The notes beneath the pieces were generated by a model that saw only the letters and a list, made by a program, of their open reading frames with translations, did no database searches and was not told the DNA's origin. A stretch of 64,000 nucleotides of DNA from Sphingobacteriales bacterium 44-61. Lineage in GTDB: Bacteria; Bacteroidota; Bacteroidia; Chitinophagales; Chitinophagaceae. Positions 63,968 through 64,000 of this stretch are shown piece by piece; the first letter of the stretch is position 1, and the number at the start of each line of letters is the position of its first letter. Location: NCBI GenBank assembly GCA_001898405.1, contig MKTW01000001.1, positions 558,001 through 622,000 on the forward strand, given 5' to 3'. The translations under genes were made by a program, and so were the position numbers.

Positions 63968-64000
63968 GTCCTTAACCAGGATTAGGGTTTGCAGGCTCCT

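Overview
This is a 64 kb chromosomal stretch from a member of the Bacteroidota, most likely a Chitinophagaceae-type soil or environmental species. The evidence is a fused lpxC-fabZ gene, a PorX-type response regulator with a PglZ domain, several exported proteins ending in type IX secretion (T9SS) sorting domains (both type A and type B), promoters of the Bacteroidota form TAnnTTTG just upstream of many genes, and few Shine-Dalgarno sequences. I see no tRNA, rRNA, CRISPR array, insertion sequence, integrase or phage gene. The window is mostly ordinary core chromosome, with several unusual exported proteins and a rich set of short intergenic repeats.

Layout. 0-7 kb: transketolase N-terminal half, a LolC/E-type permease with rbfA, an MsbA-like ABC exporter, a membrane cytochrome c with an acyl-CoA dehydrogenase, and a pure heptad-repeat coiled-coil protein. 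7-10 kb: a PhnP-like hydrolase, a small conserved protein, and porX. 10-18 kb: an HD-domain protein and lpxD, then an exported von Willebrand A (vWA) protein and a metzincin-like protease, then lpxC-fabZ. The lipid A genes are thus split by two exported-protein genes, and lpxA does not follow. 18-24 kb: gyrB, a lipoprotein, a TPR protein, a 67-residue orphan and a T9SS type B cargo protein. 24-39 kb: an MFS transporter and two very large subtilisin-like proteases with T9SS type A signals on either side of mfd. 39-48 kb: a flavin reductase, glycyl-tRNA synthetase, a YihY/BrkB protein, a MazG-like pyrophosphohydrolase, dtd and arfB (divergent), a di-heme peroxidase lipoprotein, a Wzx/MATE-like flippase and a glyoxalase II-like hydrolase. 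48-51 kb: a composite envelope protein joining a peptidase-MA-like domain without HExxH, a TolB-like propeller and an Omp85-like barrel. 51-55 kb: a tightly packed minus-strand operon with a winged-helix regulator, membrane proteins, a DgkA-family kinase, DUF1361 and CreD. 55-59 kb: glpK-glpD-glpF. 59-64 kb: a class III aminotransferase, a gamma-carbonic-anhydrase-like protein, two small orphans, rsgA and a BatA-like vWA protein.

How the genes fit together. PorX is the T9SS regulator, and the window encodes at least three likely T9SS clients, so regulator and cargo lie within 30 kb of each other. Envelope building is a second theme: LpxD, LpxC-FabZ, LolC/E-like permease, MsbA-like exporter, flippase, CreD operon and the Omp85-like fusion. 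The glp genes form a complete glycerol uptake and oxidation route. No clear new defence or mobile system is present. The best candidates for something under-described are the Omp85-like fusion, the CreD operon, the vWA-metzincin pair, a palindrome shared by two intergenic regions, and the dispersed intergenic repeats.
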